This document shows positions 36,295 through 44,862 of a stretch of 64,000 nucleotides of DNA, piece after piece. Both the position numbers and the translations under genes were made by a program. The notes under the pieces were generated by a model that saw nothing but the letters and a program-made list of their open reading frames with translations, searched no databases and was not told the DNA's origin. This stretch comes from CAIJXB01 sp964439595 (lineage in GTDB: Bacteria > Chlamydiota > Chlamydiia > Chlamydiales > Rhabdochlamydiaceae). Within the stretch, counting starts at the first letter, position 1. Every line of letters begins with the position of its first letter. The stretch is from positions 1 through 64,000 of the forward strand of contig CAYTOK010000001.1 in the NCBI GenBank assembly GCA_964439595.1, in the 5' to 3' direction.

Positions 36295-36491
36295 AAATTA
36301 ATAACCTTTCTTTGGAGTTAAACGAAAAAGGAAGATCGTAAGTCGTTTAATAGATTTGTGTCAATATTTTACGTGTTTTAATTTTTTATTTTAGTGAGTT
36401 TTTGGGGATAAAAATTCTTAATTTGCATTTTTTGTGCAAACTTTCTATAACGCTTTATAACTTTACTCTAATTGGCAAAAAGGAATTTTTT

Positions 36492-37877
36492 ATGAATAAG
36501 TTTTTATGGTTTTTTTGCGCTTTTTTTAGTGTTTTTATGCTGGGGTCAGCAAATACAAAACAGTTACCTGTTAGTATGCTTGAACAGTCTAAAAATGTAG
36601 AATTTATTTGCGTGTATTTTACATCACTAGCGGGTGATTTTAAACAACTTACCATTCCTTCTAGCCAGATAGAATCCGCATTGAAAAATGGTCTTAAATT
36701 TGATGGGTCCTCAATCCCTGGTTATGCAAATATTTTTAACAGTGATATGCATTTAGTATTGGATTCTGAAAGTTTTTTTGTTAATCCTGTGGTAGAGGGG
36801 CAACCAAAAACGGCTCGTATTTTTGCTTATGTAAATCAAGAAGATGAAATTCCGTATCTAGCAGATCCTAGGTATTTGCTTAAGGAAGCAATACTTTTAT
36901 CTAGTGAATTAAATTACGAATTTTATGTAGGCCCAGAAATTGAATTTTTTTTACTTGAAAAAGATGATAAAGGCGAATTTATTCCTTGGGGTAAAGGATG
37001 TTATTTTGGCGCAGAAACAGAAGTAAAACGGGAATCTATAAAGTTTGAGCTTATGCAGACACTTTTAGCAAATGGAGTTGTTATTGAGAAAATGCATCAC
37101 GAAGTGGCTCCTGGGCAATATGAGTTTAGTATTCAATATGACACCCCAATGAAGGTTGCTGATCAAATCATGCTAGCAAAGCACCTAGTTAAGCAAGTAG
37201 CTCATAAATACGGCCTTACCGCAACATTTATGCCAAAGCCTTTTTTAGGAATGAATGGCAGTGGTATGCACATCAATTTAAGTATTGCTGATAAAATAAC
37301 AAGGGAAAACCTTTTTTTTGATAGTTTTGGCGATGCTTTTTTATCAGGTCTTGCTAAAAATTGCATTGCAGGAATTATCAATAGAATTGCAGAGGGTGCT
37401 GTTATTTTAAATAGCAGTGTGAATTCCTTTAAAAGACTTGTTCCAGGGTATGAAGCCCCTGTTTATATTTGTTGGGCAAAAAAAAATCGTAGCTCTCTTA
37501 TTAGGATTCCTCAAATTAGCATCAATCAATCTTGTGCTTCTCGAATAGAACTTAGGTCTCCCGATGCTCTTTGTAATCCTTATTTAGCTTTTACTTTTTT
37601 GCTTCAATCAAGTCTTGCTGGAATTATGAATGAAGAATTTCTTCCGTATCCTATTGAAGAAAATCTTTTTAAATTAACACCTAAAGAAGTTAAAGATAGA
37701 GGTATTAGAACGCTTCCTTCTTCTTTAGAACAAGCTCTTTATAATTTTGAAAATTCGCCAAGTATGCGCGATATTTTTAATCATGTTTTGATTCGTGAAT
37801 TTATAAAGATTAAATCCAAGGAACTAGAGCAATTTCAAAAAAGTATTTCTCTCTGGGAGTTGCAGAATTGTCTATAG
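36492..37877 (+). CDS. glutamine synthetase (type I) with Sec signal peptide
   Basis: Family GlnA: glutamate + ammonia + ATP to glutamine. The chosen ATG at 36492 follows AAAGGAA and gives MNKFLWFFCAFFSVFMLGSA, a typical Sec signal peptide (basic n-region, 14 hydrophobic residues, small-residue cleavage). The upstream frame to 36402 has no ribosome site. The catalytic core is intact: LKFDGSSIPGYANI (beta-grasp), FYVGPEIEFFLLE, HHEVAPGQYEFSI, MPKPFLGMNGSGMHINLS, FKRLVPGYEAPVYICWA, NRSSLIRIPQ and SRIELRSPDALCNPYLAF. The mature length of ~440 is normal. An exported GS is unusual because ATP is absent from the periplasm. It could act in the host-side compartment or use another nucleotide source (inference). 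The downstream gene is also secreted. Confidence 0.88.
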   Translation: MNKFLWFFCAFFSVFMLGSANTKQLPVSMLEQSKNVEFICVYFTSLAGDFKQLTIPSSQIESALKNGLKFDGSSIPGYANIFNSDMHLVLDSESFFVNPVVEGQPKTARIFAYVNQEDEIPYLADPRYLLKEAILLSSELNYEFYVGPEIEFFLLEKDDKGEFIPWGKGCYFGAETEVKRESIKFELMQTLLANGVVIEKMHHEVAPGQYEFSIQYDTPMKVADQIMLAKHLVKQVAHKYGLTATFMPKPFLGMNGSGMHINLSIADKITRENLFFDSFGDAFLSGLAKNCIAGIINRIAEGAVILNSSVNSFKRLVPGYEAPVYICWAKKNRSSLIRIPQISINQSCASRIELRSPDALCNPYLAFTFLLQSSLAGIMNEEFLPYPIEENLFKLTPKEVKDRGIRTLPSSLEQALYNFENSPSMRDIFNHVLIREFIKIKSKELEQFQKSISLWELQNCL

Positions 37878-37911
37878 TCTTAAAATAGCAAATAAAGGAG
37901 TGGCTTTTATT

Positions 37912-37935
37912 TCCATTTTGAATAATGGATTTTTT
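37912..37935 (+). terminator. short intrinsic terminator after glutamine synthetase gene
   Basis: TCCATT (37912-37917) pairs with AATGGA (37924-37929) around a 6-nt loop, and six T follow. The stem is short, so the terminator is probably weak, and the next gene begins 15 bases on. Confidence 0.45.
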
Positions 37936-37949
37936 GTGCTGTCAAAAAG

Positions 37950-38747
37950 ATGAATTTATATTTTATTTTGTTGAGTGTTTTCTTTCTTGGGATACGGGCT
38001 TTAGCGGCGGATCACTCGGGATCTAATGATTTTTTATATAATTATGCTATTATCGGTTCTGAAAGAGAAGCAATTGCTCCTTATATCTTACCTAAAGATC
38101 ACCCCATTAAAGAGGAATTGGATGCTATTTTTTGCTCAACAAGGGTCACTTTAAATCAGCAAACGTTTCGGATGGCTGGATTTATTATAAAATACAGTCA
38201 GCCTAGAAGTTTTATTAGGGTGGCAAGTCACCCTGCTATTCCCGGATATTTAGTTAAAGTATATTTAGATTCAGAGCACAGGTTGAAAAGAAATACAGAG
38301 GGGTGGGTTTGGTTTGTAAGGAGGATAGAAGGAGTTAATAAGATTCATGAGTATATTACATCTATTGAATCAAAATTTTTTGTTGCGCCTAAAAAGTGGA
38401 TTTATCCGCTTCCTATAAATCCATCTATTCCTGGAACCTTTGGATACCAGAGAAAAAATGAAATTCTTGTTGTTGAAGATATGAGGCTTGTTTCCAAAGA
38501 AAAAAGCACAAAAGCATGGAAAACTAAAATCACAAAAGATCATTTAGATGAGCTTTATGGGATTCTTTATTATGCCGGAGGAAATAGTTATAGACCGGAT
38601 AATATTGCGTATACTGAAGAGGGAAAATTTGCCTTTATTGATACTGAATATTCTTACATTTATAGAAGTTCTTATGAGTCAATAAAAAAATATTTATCTC
38701 CTGAAATGGCCAAATATTGGGAAACAAAATGTAGAAAGGGTAAATAG
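37950..38747 (+). CDS. secreted protein with kinase-like C-terminal motif (265 aa)
   Basis: Signal peptide MNLYFILLSVFFLGIRALAA, then a 245-residue mature protein. Near the C-terminus, GGNSYRPDNIAYTEEGKFAFIDTE has the spacing of a kinase/APH catalytic loop (x-D-x-x-x-x-N...F-x-D). Upstream, GYLVKVYLDSE looks like the lysine strand of the N-lobe (V-K) and EILVVEDM like the hinge. A divergent protein-kinase-like or aminoglycoside-phosphotransferase-like fold is therefore possible. It follows the signal-peptide glutamine synthetase by 72 bases. I do not know a named family. Effector or surface enzyme are both open. Confidence 0.72.
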   Translation: MNLYFILLSVFFLGIRALAADHSGSNDFLYNYAIIGSEREAIAPYILPKDHPIKEELDAIFCSTRVTLNQQTFRMAGFIIKYSQPRSFIRVASHPAIPGYLVKVYLDSEHRLKRNTEGWVWFVRRIEGVNKIHEYITSIESKFFVAPKKWIYPLPINPSIPGTFGYQRKNEILVVEDMRLVSKEKSTKAWKTKITKDHLDELYGILYYAGGNSYRPDNIAYTEEGKFAFIDTEYSYIYRSSYESIKKYLSPEMAKYWETKCRKGK

Positions 38748-38790
38748 ATGAATTTTTGACTAAAAAAGAGAAAATATACATACTGTTTGT

Positions 38791-39450
38791 ATGGATGAAA
38801 AATGGAAACAACTACTAGAAAAAGAATTCTCGTCTTCTTATATGGAGAAGTTGTTTTCTTTTTTAACAAAAGAACGATCTGAATATACGGTATACCCTCC
38901 TGAGGATCTTGTTTTTTCGGCTTTTTCTGAAACTCCTTTCGATAAGGTTAAGGTTGTGATTATCGGGCAAGATCCTTATCATGGCGAAGGTCAAGCACAT
39001 GGACTTAGTTTTAGTGTTCTTCCTGGAGTCCCACCGCCACATTCATTAAAAAACATTTTTAAGGAGTTGAACGCTGATTTACATCTCTTGATTCCTAAAA
39101 CAGGTTACTTACTTTCTTGGGCAAAACAAGGGGTTTTTTTACTTAACTCCATCTTAACGGTAAGAGCTGGTGAGCCTAAATCACATCATAATCAAGGTTG
39201 GGAAAGATTTACTGACGCTGTTATTGATAAATTATTACAAAGAGAGGATCCTTTGGTATTTCTTTTGTGGGGCAAATCTGCAGAGGAAAAAGGAGCTAAG
39301 ATCCTCCTCTCTCCAACACATAAAGTTTTGGTAGCAGCTCACCCCTCTCCTTATTCCGCCAAGAATTTTTTGGGATGTCGTCATTTTTCTAAGGCTAATG
39401 AGTATTTGGTTTCTTGGGGAAAAAAGCCTATTACTTGGGACTTAGCATGA
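38791..39450 (+). CDS. ung: uracil-DNA glycosylase
   Basis: Removes uracil from DNA in base excision repair. The 219 residues show KVVIIGQDPYHGEGQAHGLSFSV (water-activating Asp and Tyr pocket), LLNSILTVRAGEP, VFLLWGKSAEEKG and AAHPSPYSAKNFLGCRHFSKAN (catalytic His and Leu-intercalation loop). All are intact and of normal length. Its TGA overlaps the ATG of the next gene (ATGA), so the pair is coupled. Confidence 0.97.
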   Translation: MDEKWKQLLEKEFSSSYMEKLFSFLTKERSEYTVYPPEDLVFSAFSETPFDKVKVVIIGQDPYHGEGQAHGLSFSVLPGVPPPHSLKNIFKELNADLHLLIPKTGYLLSWAKQGVFLLNSILTVRAGEPKSHHNQGWERFTDAVIDKLLQREDPLVFLLWGKSAEEKGAKILLSPTHKVLVAAHPSPYSAKNFLGCRHFSKANEYLVSWGKKPITWDLA

Positions 39451-40406
39451 TTCAAGAAGAGTTGAAAACTATTTTAGAGAGCCTGGAAGAGGAGTTTTTT
39501 TCTTCAAAACGCCTTGAGTATATCAAAGCTTTTGAAAGAATTTCTTCTCGTTATAGAAAAGGATCTGGGTTTTTTTTGCAAACAGAAGAAGAGAGAAGAG
39601 TTTATTTATTTACTCGCCTTCCAGGGACACTTTCTGCAGTTTCAAAGGTATTTGAAGAGATTTTTTTGAGATATGGTGATGCATATAGTTCGTTTCTTGA
39701 TGTGGGAGCTGGTCCAGGAACTGGAATGTGGGCAGCTTTGCATTATTTTAAGAAAATAAAAAATTGTCTTTTACTCGAAAAAGATGTGCAGTTTACAGCT
39801 CTTGGAAGAGAAATTGCTAAGAAAGCTTCTTCGATTCCTATTAAAGAAGCGCTATTTCATATTTGTGATTTAGAAAAACCTATAAAAGTCGAACCACACG
39901 ACCTTGTTCTTTTATCCTATTCTATAGGAGAAATACAAGAGGATAAATGGAGCTCTTTATTAGAAACTTTGTGGAGCGCTACCATGAAAACGCTTGTGAT
40001 TATAGAGCCTGGCACCCCTGCTGGGTACTTAAGACTTATGAAAATTCGCGAAATTCTTATTAAATTAGGAGGCTTTCTTTGGGCCCCTTGTCCACATAGT
40101 TTATCTTGTCCTTTAGAAAAAGGAGATTGGTGTCATTTTTCTTCTAGGGTGCAAAGGACTTCTTTGCATAGACAGCTTAAATCGGCAGACCTAGGTTATG
40201 AAGATGAAAAATTTTCCTATCTTGTTTTCGGGAAGAGTCCTCTAAATTCTTTTGAATCTAGAGTAATTCGTAGACCTATTAAGCATTCAGGGCATGTGGA
40301 ATTTACTCTTTGTCAAGAAAAAGGGATCCAAAAGATAGTTTATTCTAAAAAAGATAAGGAATTGTATCGGTCTAGAAAAAAGCTTGAGTGGGGTGATTTT
40401 TTTTAA
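39447..40406 (+). CDS. Rsm22-type (METTL17-like) SAM methyltransferase
   Basis: A 319-residue protein. FLDVGAGPGTGMWAAL near residue 83 is a class I SAM-binding motif. A Cys cluster follows (WAPCPHSLSCPLEKGDWCHF), then SSRVQRTSLHRQLKSAD and EDEKFSYLVFGK, which together mark the Rsm22 family. Mitochondrial Rsm22/METTL17 carries an iron-sulfur cluster and supports small-subunit ribosome assembly. The bacterial members are little studied. I start at the ATG at 39447 overlapping the ung stop; a TTG at 39414 would add 11 residues without support. Confidence 0.85.
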   Translation: MIQEELKTILESLEEEFFSSKRLEYIKAFERISSRYRKGSGFFLQTEEERRVYLFTRLPGTLSAVSKVFEEIFLRYGDAYSSFLDVGAGPGTGMWAALHYFKKIKNCLLLEKDVQFTALGREIAKKASSIPIKEALFHICDLEKPIKVEPHDLVLLSYSIGEIQEDKWSSLLETLWSATMKTLVIIEPGTPAGYLRLMKIREILIKLGGFLWAPCPHSLSCPLEKGDWCHFSSRVQRTSLHRQLKSADLGYEDEKFSYLVFGKSPLNSFESRVIRRPIKHSGHVEFTLCQEKGIQKIVYSKKDKELYRSRKKLEWGDFF

Positions 40407-40430
40407 ATACCCAATAGGGTAGTATTTGGG
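40405..40430 (+). terminator. possible hairpin after the Rsm22-type gene
   Basis: TACCC-AATA-GGGTA (40408-40421) forms a 5-bp stem, and AAATAC (40405-40410) can pair alternatively with GTATTT (40422-40427). Mutually exclusive stems and the absence of a T-run make termination uncertain. Confidence 0.25.
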
Positions 40431-40460
40431 TAGGATTATTGAACACCCCTGTGAGTTTTT

Positions 40461-41699
40461 ATGTCAGCCCCGTCTTTTAAAAAAGTTCTCCCCTATGCGC
40501 TTGTAGTTTTTTTTGGCTATATGGGCTTTTCTATGCCCCTTCCTATACTACCTGAGATGTTTTTAGACGCAAAAGAAGGAATTCTTTCTCCATTATATTC
40601 TAGAGAGTTAAAAACAATTCTTCTTGGGATTGTTATGGCAGCTTATCCTTTTGGCCAGTTGATTGGCGCTCCTATTTTAGGAAAGTGCTCCGATAAATGG
40701 GGAAGAAAGAAAATTATTTTACTTTCTTTATTAGGTTCTATGGCTGGGTATATTTTTACGGCGATAGCTACAAGTCATGTTAGTGTGGTTTTCATCTTTT
40801 TAGGGTTATTTATTTGTGGTCTTTGTGAAGGGAACGTAGCTATTGCGCAATCAGTCGTAGCGGATCTAGCCGCTGAAGGGGAAGAAAATAACCATAAAAT
40901 ATCTCATTTTGGGTGGATTAATTTGTTTGCCTGTTTTGCTTTTATTATAGGACCGATTGTAGGAGGGCAGCTATCTGACTCTTCTTTAATTCCATGGTTT
41001 ACTTTTGCAACCCCATTTTGGATAGCTGCTGGAATGACTTTAATTGGAACCGGTATAGTGTTATGTTTTTCTGAAGAAACTAAGAAATCTACTATAAAAG
41101 GACCCGTTGCTGGATATTGGAAAAGTTTTAAAGAAGGAATGAAACAAAGGAAGCTACGAAAACTGTATCTTGTGAACTTTTTTTTGGCTTTTGGTTATTT
41201 TTCTTACTTTCGATTTTTCCCTGTATATATAGACGAAAAATTTTCTTTTGATGCAGGGATGCTTGGTTATGTCATTGGGTATGGGTCTATTACTTTTGCT
41301 ATTTTTTCCGTGCTTTTATTAAAACCCATTTCTAAATGGATGGGTCCTGAAAAATCAGTAGGCGTTTTTTCTTTTCTTTTGGCTTTATCTTTTGGTTTTA
41401 TTTTATGTTTTAACTACCCCTTGAGTTTATTATTTACTACCCCCCCGGTTAACCTTTGTTTGGCCGTTGTAATGACTTATTCTGCCGTAATGGTTTCAGA
41501 TGCTTCTTCTATTGAATTTCAGGGGCAAGCTTTTGGAATGTTAACTTCAGTACAAGTTGCTGCCGAGGTTCTAACGGGTCTTTTAGGAGGTTTTTTAGCA
41601 GGATATCATACAACATTTCCTATGTTTGTAGGATCTGCCATGTTAATTATTGGATCAATTATTTTATTAGCTTTTAAACAGGAAAAAAAACCATGTTAG
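40461..41699 (+). CDS. major facilitator superfamily transporter
   Basis: A 412-residue inner-membrane carrier with about 12 hydrophobic helices. It has the MFS motif A-like sequence APILGKCSDKWGRKKIILLSLLGS between helices 2 and 3, and GLFICGLCEGNVAIAQSVVAD in helix 4. The closest general pattern is the sugar/drug antiporter (TetA/tetracycline-like) branch; the substrate cannot be told. Its end overlaps dapA by 7 bases, suggesting co-expression, perhaps export or uptake related to the same pathway (inference). Confidence 0.88.
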   Translation: MSAPSFKKVLPYALVVFFGYMGFSMPLPILPEMFLDAKEGILSPLYSRELKTILLGIVMAAYPFGQLIGAPILGKCSDKWGRKKIILLSLLGSMAGYIFTAIATSHVSVVFIFLGLFICGLCEGNVAIAQSVVADLAAEGEENNHKISHFGWINLFACFAFIIGPIVGGQLSDSSLIPWFTFATPFWIAAGMTLIGTGIVLCFSEETKKSTIKGPVAGYWKSFKEGMKQRKLRKLYLVNFFLAFGYFSYFRFFPVYIDEKFSFDAGMLGYVIGYGSITFAIFSVLLLKPISKWMGPEKSVGVFSFLLALSFGFILCFNYPLSLLFTTPPVNLCLAVVMTYSAVMVSDASSIEFQGQAFGMLTSVQVAAEVLTGLLGGFLAGYHTTFPMFVGSAMLIIGSIILLAFKQEKKPC

Positions 41700-42574
41700 A
41701 AGGTTCTTTAGTGGCTCTCGTTACTCCATTTTTTGAAGATGGATCTATTGATTTTACCTCTTTTTGTAAAAGTGTTTCTTGGCAAATAGAGCAAGGTACG
41801 AAGGGCTTGGTTATTTGTGGATCTACCGGAGAATCTTCAACCTTATCTTCTTTAGAGCAAGAGGAACTCATTTCTTTAGCAGTTAAAGAAGCAAAGGGTC
41901 GTATTCCTATTATTGCGGGCACCGGCAGTAATGACACAAGGGTCGCCGTAGAAAGAACGTTAAAAGCAAAAAATGCTGGGGCGGATGCATCTCTTCTCAT
42001 TTTTCCTTATTATAATAGGCCCACTTTTGAAGGGTGTTTAAGGCATTTACAAAAAGTAAATGAATGTAATTTCCCTTTCCTATTGTATCATAATCCCGGG
42101 AGGACGGGAGGGCGTTTTTCTCCTGCGCAATTAGCTGAGTTTTTAACTATTGAAAATACAATAGGTATAAAAGAAGCAGCAGGTGACGTAGATCATTGTC
42201 TAGAGGTAATGAGACTTAGCTCTAAGCCTCTTTTTTCTGGAGATGACACCCTTTCTCTTCCTCTTATTGCTTCAGGAGCTAGGGGAAGTATTTCTATTAT
42301 AGGAAATTTAGTCCCTAAGGAGTGGTCCTTATTTATCAAATACGCTTTAGAAGGAAATTTTACTAAAGCTAGAGAGCTGTATTATTTTTTTGCGCCTCTT
42401 TGTAAAGCTATGTTCTTAGAAACTAATCCTCAATGTATTAAATATGCTATGAGTTTAGAGGGATATTGCAAGCCTCATATGAGGCTTCCTTTAGTAGTTC
42501 CTAAAGAGCAAATAAGAAAACAAATAGCAGAAACCTATCAAGACTTTAAAAAAAAATCCCCTTCTTTTTTTTGA
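41693..42574 (+). CDS. dapA: 4-hydroxy-tetrahydrodipicolinate synthase
   Basis: Condenses pyruvate with aspartate semialdehyde in the lysine/meso-DAP pathway that feeds peptidoglycan. The 293 residues form a TIM barrel. Visible are CGSTGESSTLS (pyruvate site), Tyr132 and N134 in LLYHNPGRTG, the Schiff-base Lys160 in IGIKEAAGD, and FSGDDTLSLPL. CAGGAA lies before the ATG, within the end of the MFS gene. Chlamydiae make DAP via the DapL route, so this enzyme fits. Confidence 0.94.
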   Translation: MLEGSLVALVTPFFEDGSIDFTSFCKSVSWQIEQGTKGLVICGSTGESSTLSSLEQEELISLAVKEAKGRIPIIAGTGSNDTRVAVERTLKAKNAGADASLLIFPYYNRPTFEGCLRHLQKVNECNFPFLLYHNPGRTGGRFSPAQLAEFLTIENTIGIKEAAGDVDHCLEVMRLSSKPLFSGDDTLSLPLIASGARGSISIIGNLVPKEWSLFIKYALEGNFTKARELYYFFAPLCKAMFLETNPQCIKYAMSLEGYCKPHMRLPLVVPKEQIRKQIAETYQDFKKKSPSFF

Positions 42575-42642
42575 GATCTTTCTAATAAAAGTTTTTTTTG
42601 TTACGTTGAATTTTGTAACTATAACAAAATACTTATGGGAAT

Positions 42643-44847
42643 ATGGAAAAAAAAAAAAGTGACCTAGTTGGAGATCTCTTGGGAGGGCTTGCCTCCATGC
42701 TTGTAGCTCTTCCTTCAGCTATTGCTTTTGGAGTTATTCTCTACGCTCCTCTTGGGCTTGGATATACTGGTAATGCTGCGGTTGCAGGTATAATTGGCAC
42801 TATTATCTTAGGGCTTATCGCTTCTTTTTTTGGGGGTACATCACGTTTAATTTCAGCGCCGTGTGCTCCTGCTGCTGCACTTCTTGCTATTTTTGTAGCG
42901 GAACTTCTTAAAGAGGGTTTAGTACCACCTACAATTATTCCTTTTTATGTAGCTTTTGTTTCTATTTTAGCGGGTATTATGCAGTTTTTAGCAGGGTGTT
43001 TCACTTTGGGGAAATTTATTAAATACATCCCTTACCCTGTTGTAGCTGGATATTTAAATGCTGTGAGTATTTTGATTCTTTTAGGTCAAATACCTGCTTT
43101 TTTAGGATTTCCTAAAGAATCTACCTTTTTTCAGGGCTTATTTATTCCTTCTACATGGCATGTAGAAAGTGTAATTATAGGATCAGTTAGCTTGCTAGCT
43201 ATGGTTTTTTCTCCTAAATTTTTCAAACGTATTCCTTCTGTTTTTATTTCTTTATTATTTGGAATCATCTCTTATTTTGTTATAGCTTTATTTAATGTGG
43301 AGATTTTTACATCTGTTAATAATCCATTAATTATAGGGAGCATTTCTTTTTCAGCTTCGGAAGCTTTTTTTTCAATAGTAAATCAGTGGTCTTATTTAGA
43401 TAATATTGGCATCGCGGGAATTTTTAACCTTCTTGTTCCCGCAGTAACATTAGCGATATTGCTTTCGATTGATTCTTTAAAAACATGCGTGATCCTTGAT
43501 GTAATGACGCAGTCTCGTCATAATTCAAATAGAGAATTGGTTGGTCAGGGGTTAGGAAACATTGCTTCTGCTGCACTAGGAGGAATTGTAGGATCTGGAG
43601 TTACAGGCGCCACGCTAATCAACATAGTTAGCGGCGCTAAAACTAATCGTTCTAGTGTTTTTGCTGCTCTTTTTGCAGCAGTCGTTCTTTTTCTTTTAGT
43701 AAAATTAGTAGCGTGGATTCCTTTAGCTGCTTTAGCAGGAGTTTTAATTGTAATAGCCATCCGTATGTTAGATAAAACGAGTATTCAATTACTAAAAAGT
43801 AAAAGTACCTTATTCGATTTTTTTGTTATTTTGGCAGTGGTTGTTTCTGCTATAACCATGAGCTTAGTCATTGCTGCTGCTATTGGCACGGTTTTAGCTA
43901 TTATTTTATTTTTGCGAGAACAAATTAGGTCTTCTGTTGTTAGACGAAAATTTTTGGGAAATCAAAAATTTTCCAAAAAACAGCGAATTACAAAAGAATT
44001 ATCTATTCTTCAAGCAGAGGGCAAGGACACAGTTATTTGCGAGCTACAGGGCCCTTTATTTTTTGGAACAACAGATCAGCTTTTTACAGAGTTAGAGACA
44101 TATCTTACCCATTGTTTATTTGTAGTATTTGATATGCGAAGAGTACAGTCTTTAGATTTTACGGCTGCAAATATGCTAAGGCAAATTCATAATCGCGTTA
44201 AAGAAAGAAATGGGTACTTAATACTTACGTCAGTCCCTTCTAGTTTACCTACAGGACAAAACGTAAAAGAGTATCTTTTGACGCTTGGGTTTGGAGAAAT
44301 GGATATGAATTTGAAAATTTATCAGGACCTTGATTCAGCTTTAGAGTGGATTGAAGATGAAATTATAAGTAAAAAATTAAAAAACGATGTGAAAGATTCT
44401 GCTATTTTAGACCTATCGGAGTTTGAATTTTTTGCAAAAGTTCCTCAAAAAATAGTGGAGAAAATTTCTTTAGTTGTAAAAGAAAAAACGTATCAGTCTG
44501 GGGAGCCGGTTTTTTCTATGGGAGACGAAAGTAATGATATCTATTTTCTTCGCAAAGGCACTGTGAAAATTAATTTATCTTTAAGTAGAGATGTGAAACA
44601 TCACCTTCTAACCCTATCAAAGGGAAGCTTTTTTGGAGAGATGTCTTTTTTAGATAAGGGCAAGCGGTCAGCTAATGCTATTGCAATAGATGAAGTTATG
44701 CTATACTCTCTTTCAAGGTCGCAGTTTGAAGAGCTTAGTAAAGATATGCCTGAGATATTAGGATATTTTTTCGAGAGTCTAGCTTATACCCTTTCTAAAA
44801 AATTACGATTAACTAATATAGAGTTAATTGCAGAGGAAGAAGGATAA
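42643..44847 (+). CDS. SulP anion transporter with STAS and cyclic-nucleotide-binding-like domains
   Basis: A 734-residue three-part protein. Residues ~10-425 are the SulP membrane domain: DLLGGLASMLVALPSAIAFG at the start, FGGTSRLISAPCAPAAALLA, and GNIASAALGGIVGSGVTGAT. Residues ~445-570 are a STAS domain (FGTTDQLFTELETYL, FDMRRVQSLDFTAANML). Residues ~585-725 are a cNMP-binding fold (YQSGEPVFSMGDESNDIYFLRKG, SFFGEMSFLDKGKRSANAIA). The FGEM(S/A)-x(n)-R(S/T)A phosphate-binding cassette is largely kept (SFFGEM...KRSA). Substrate may be sulfate, bicarbonate or a dicarboxylate. SulP-STAS-CNB fusions exist in other bacteria; a ligand-gated carrier is inference. Confidence 0.88.
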   Translation: MEKKKSDLVGDLLGGLASMLVALPSAIAFGVILYAPLGLGYTGNAAVAGIIGTIILGLIASFFGGTSRLISAPCAPAAALLAIFVAELLKEGLVPPTIIPFYVAFVSILAGIMQFLAGCFTLGKFIKYIPYPVVAGYLNAVSILILLGQIPAFLGFPKESTFFQGLFIPSTWHVESVIIGSVSLLAMVFSPKFFKRIPSVFISLLFGIISYFVIALFNVEIFTSVNNPLIIGSISFSASEAFFSIVNQWSYLDNIGIAGIFNLLVPAVTLAILLSIDSLKTCVILDVMTQSRHNSNRELVGQGLGNIASAALGGIVGSGVTGATLINIVSGAKTNRSSVFAALFAAVVLFLLVKLVAWIPLAALAGVLIVIAIRMLDKTSIQLLKSKSTLFDFFVILAVVVSAITMSLVIAAAIGTVLAIILFLREQIRSSVVRRKFLGNQKFSKKQRITKELSILQAEGKDTVICELQGPLFFGTTDQLFTELETYLTHCLFVVFDMRRVQSLDFTAANMLRQIHNRVKERNGYLILTSVPSSLPTGQNVKEYLLTLGFGEMDMNLKIYQDLDSALEWIEDEIISKKLKNDVKDSAILDLSEFEFFAKVPQKIVEKISLVVKEKTYQSGEPVFSMGDESNDIYFLRKGTVKINLSLSRDVKHHLLTLSKGSFFGEMSFLDKGKRSANAIAIDEVMLYSLSRSQFEELSKDMPEILGYFFESLAYTLSKKLRLTNIELIAEEEG

Positions 44848-44862
44848 TTTTTAACTATAATT

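Noticed and set aside
42408..42425. Fifth copy of the 17-nt palindrome inside dapA (TTTGTAAAGCTATG)
   Set aside because: Only the left half matches; the right arm is absent, so it is likely chance.
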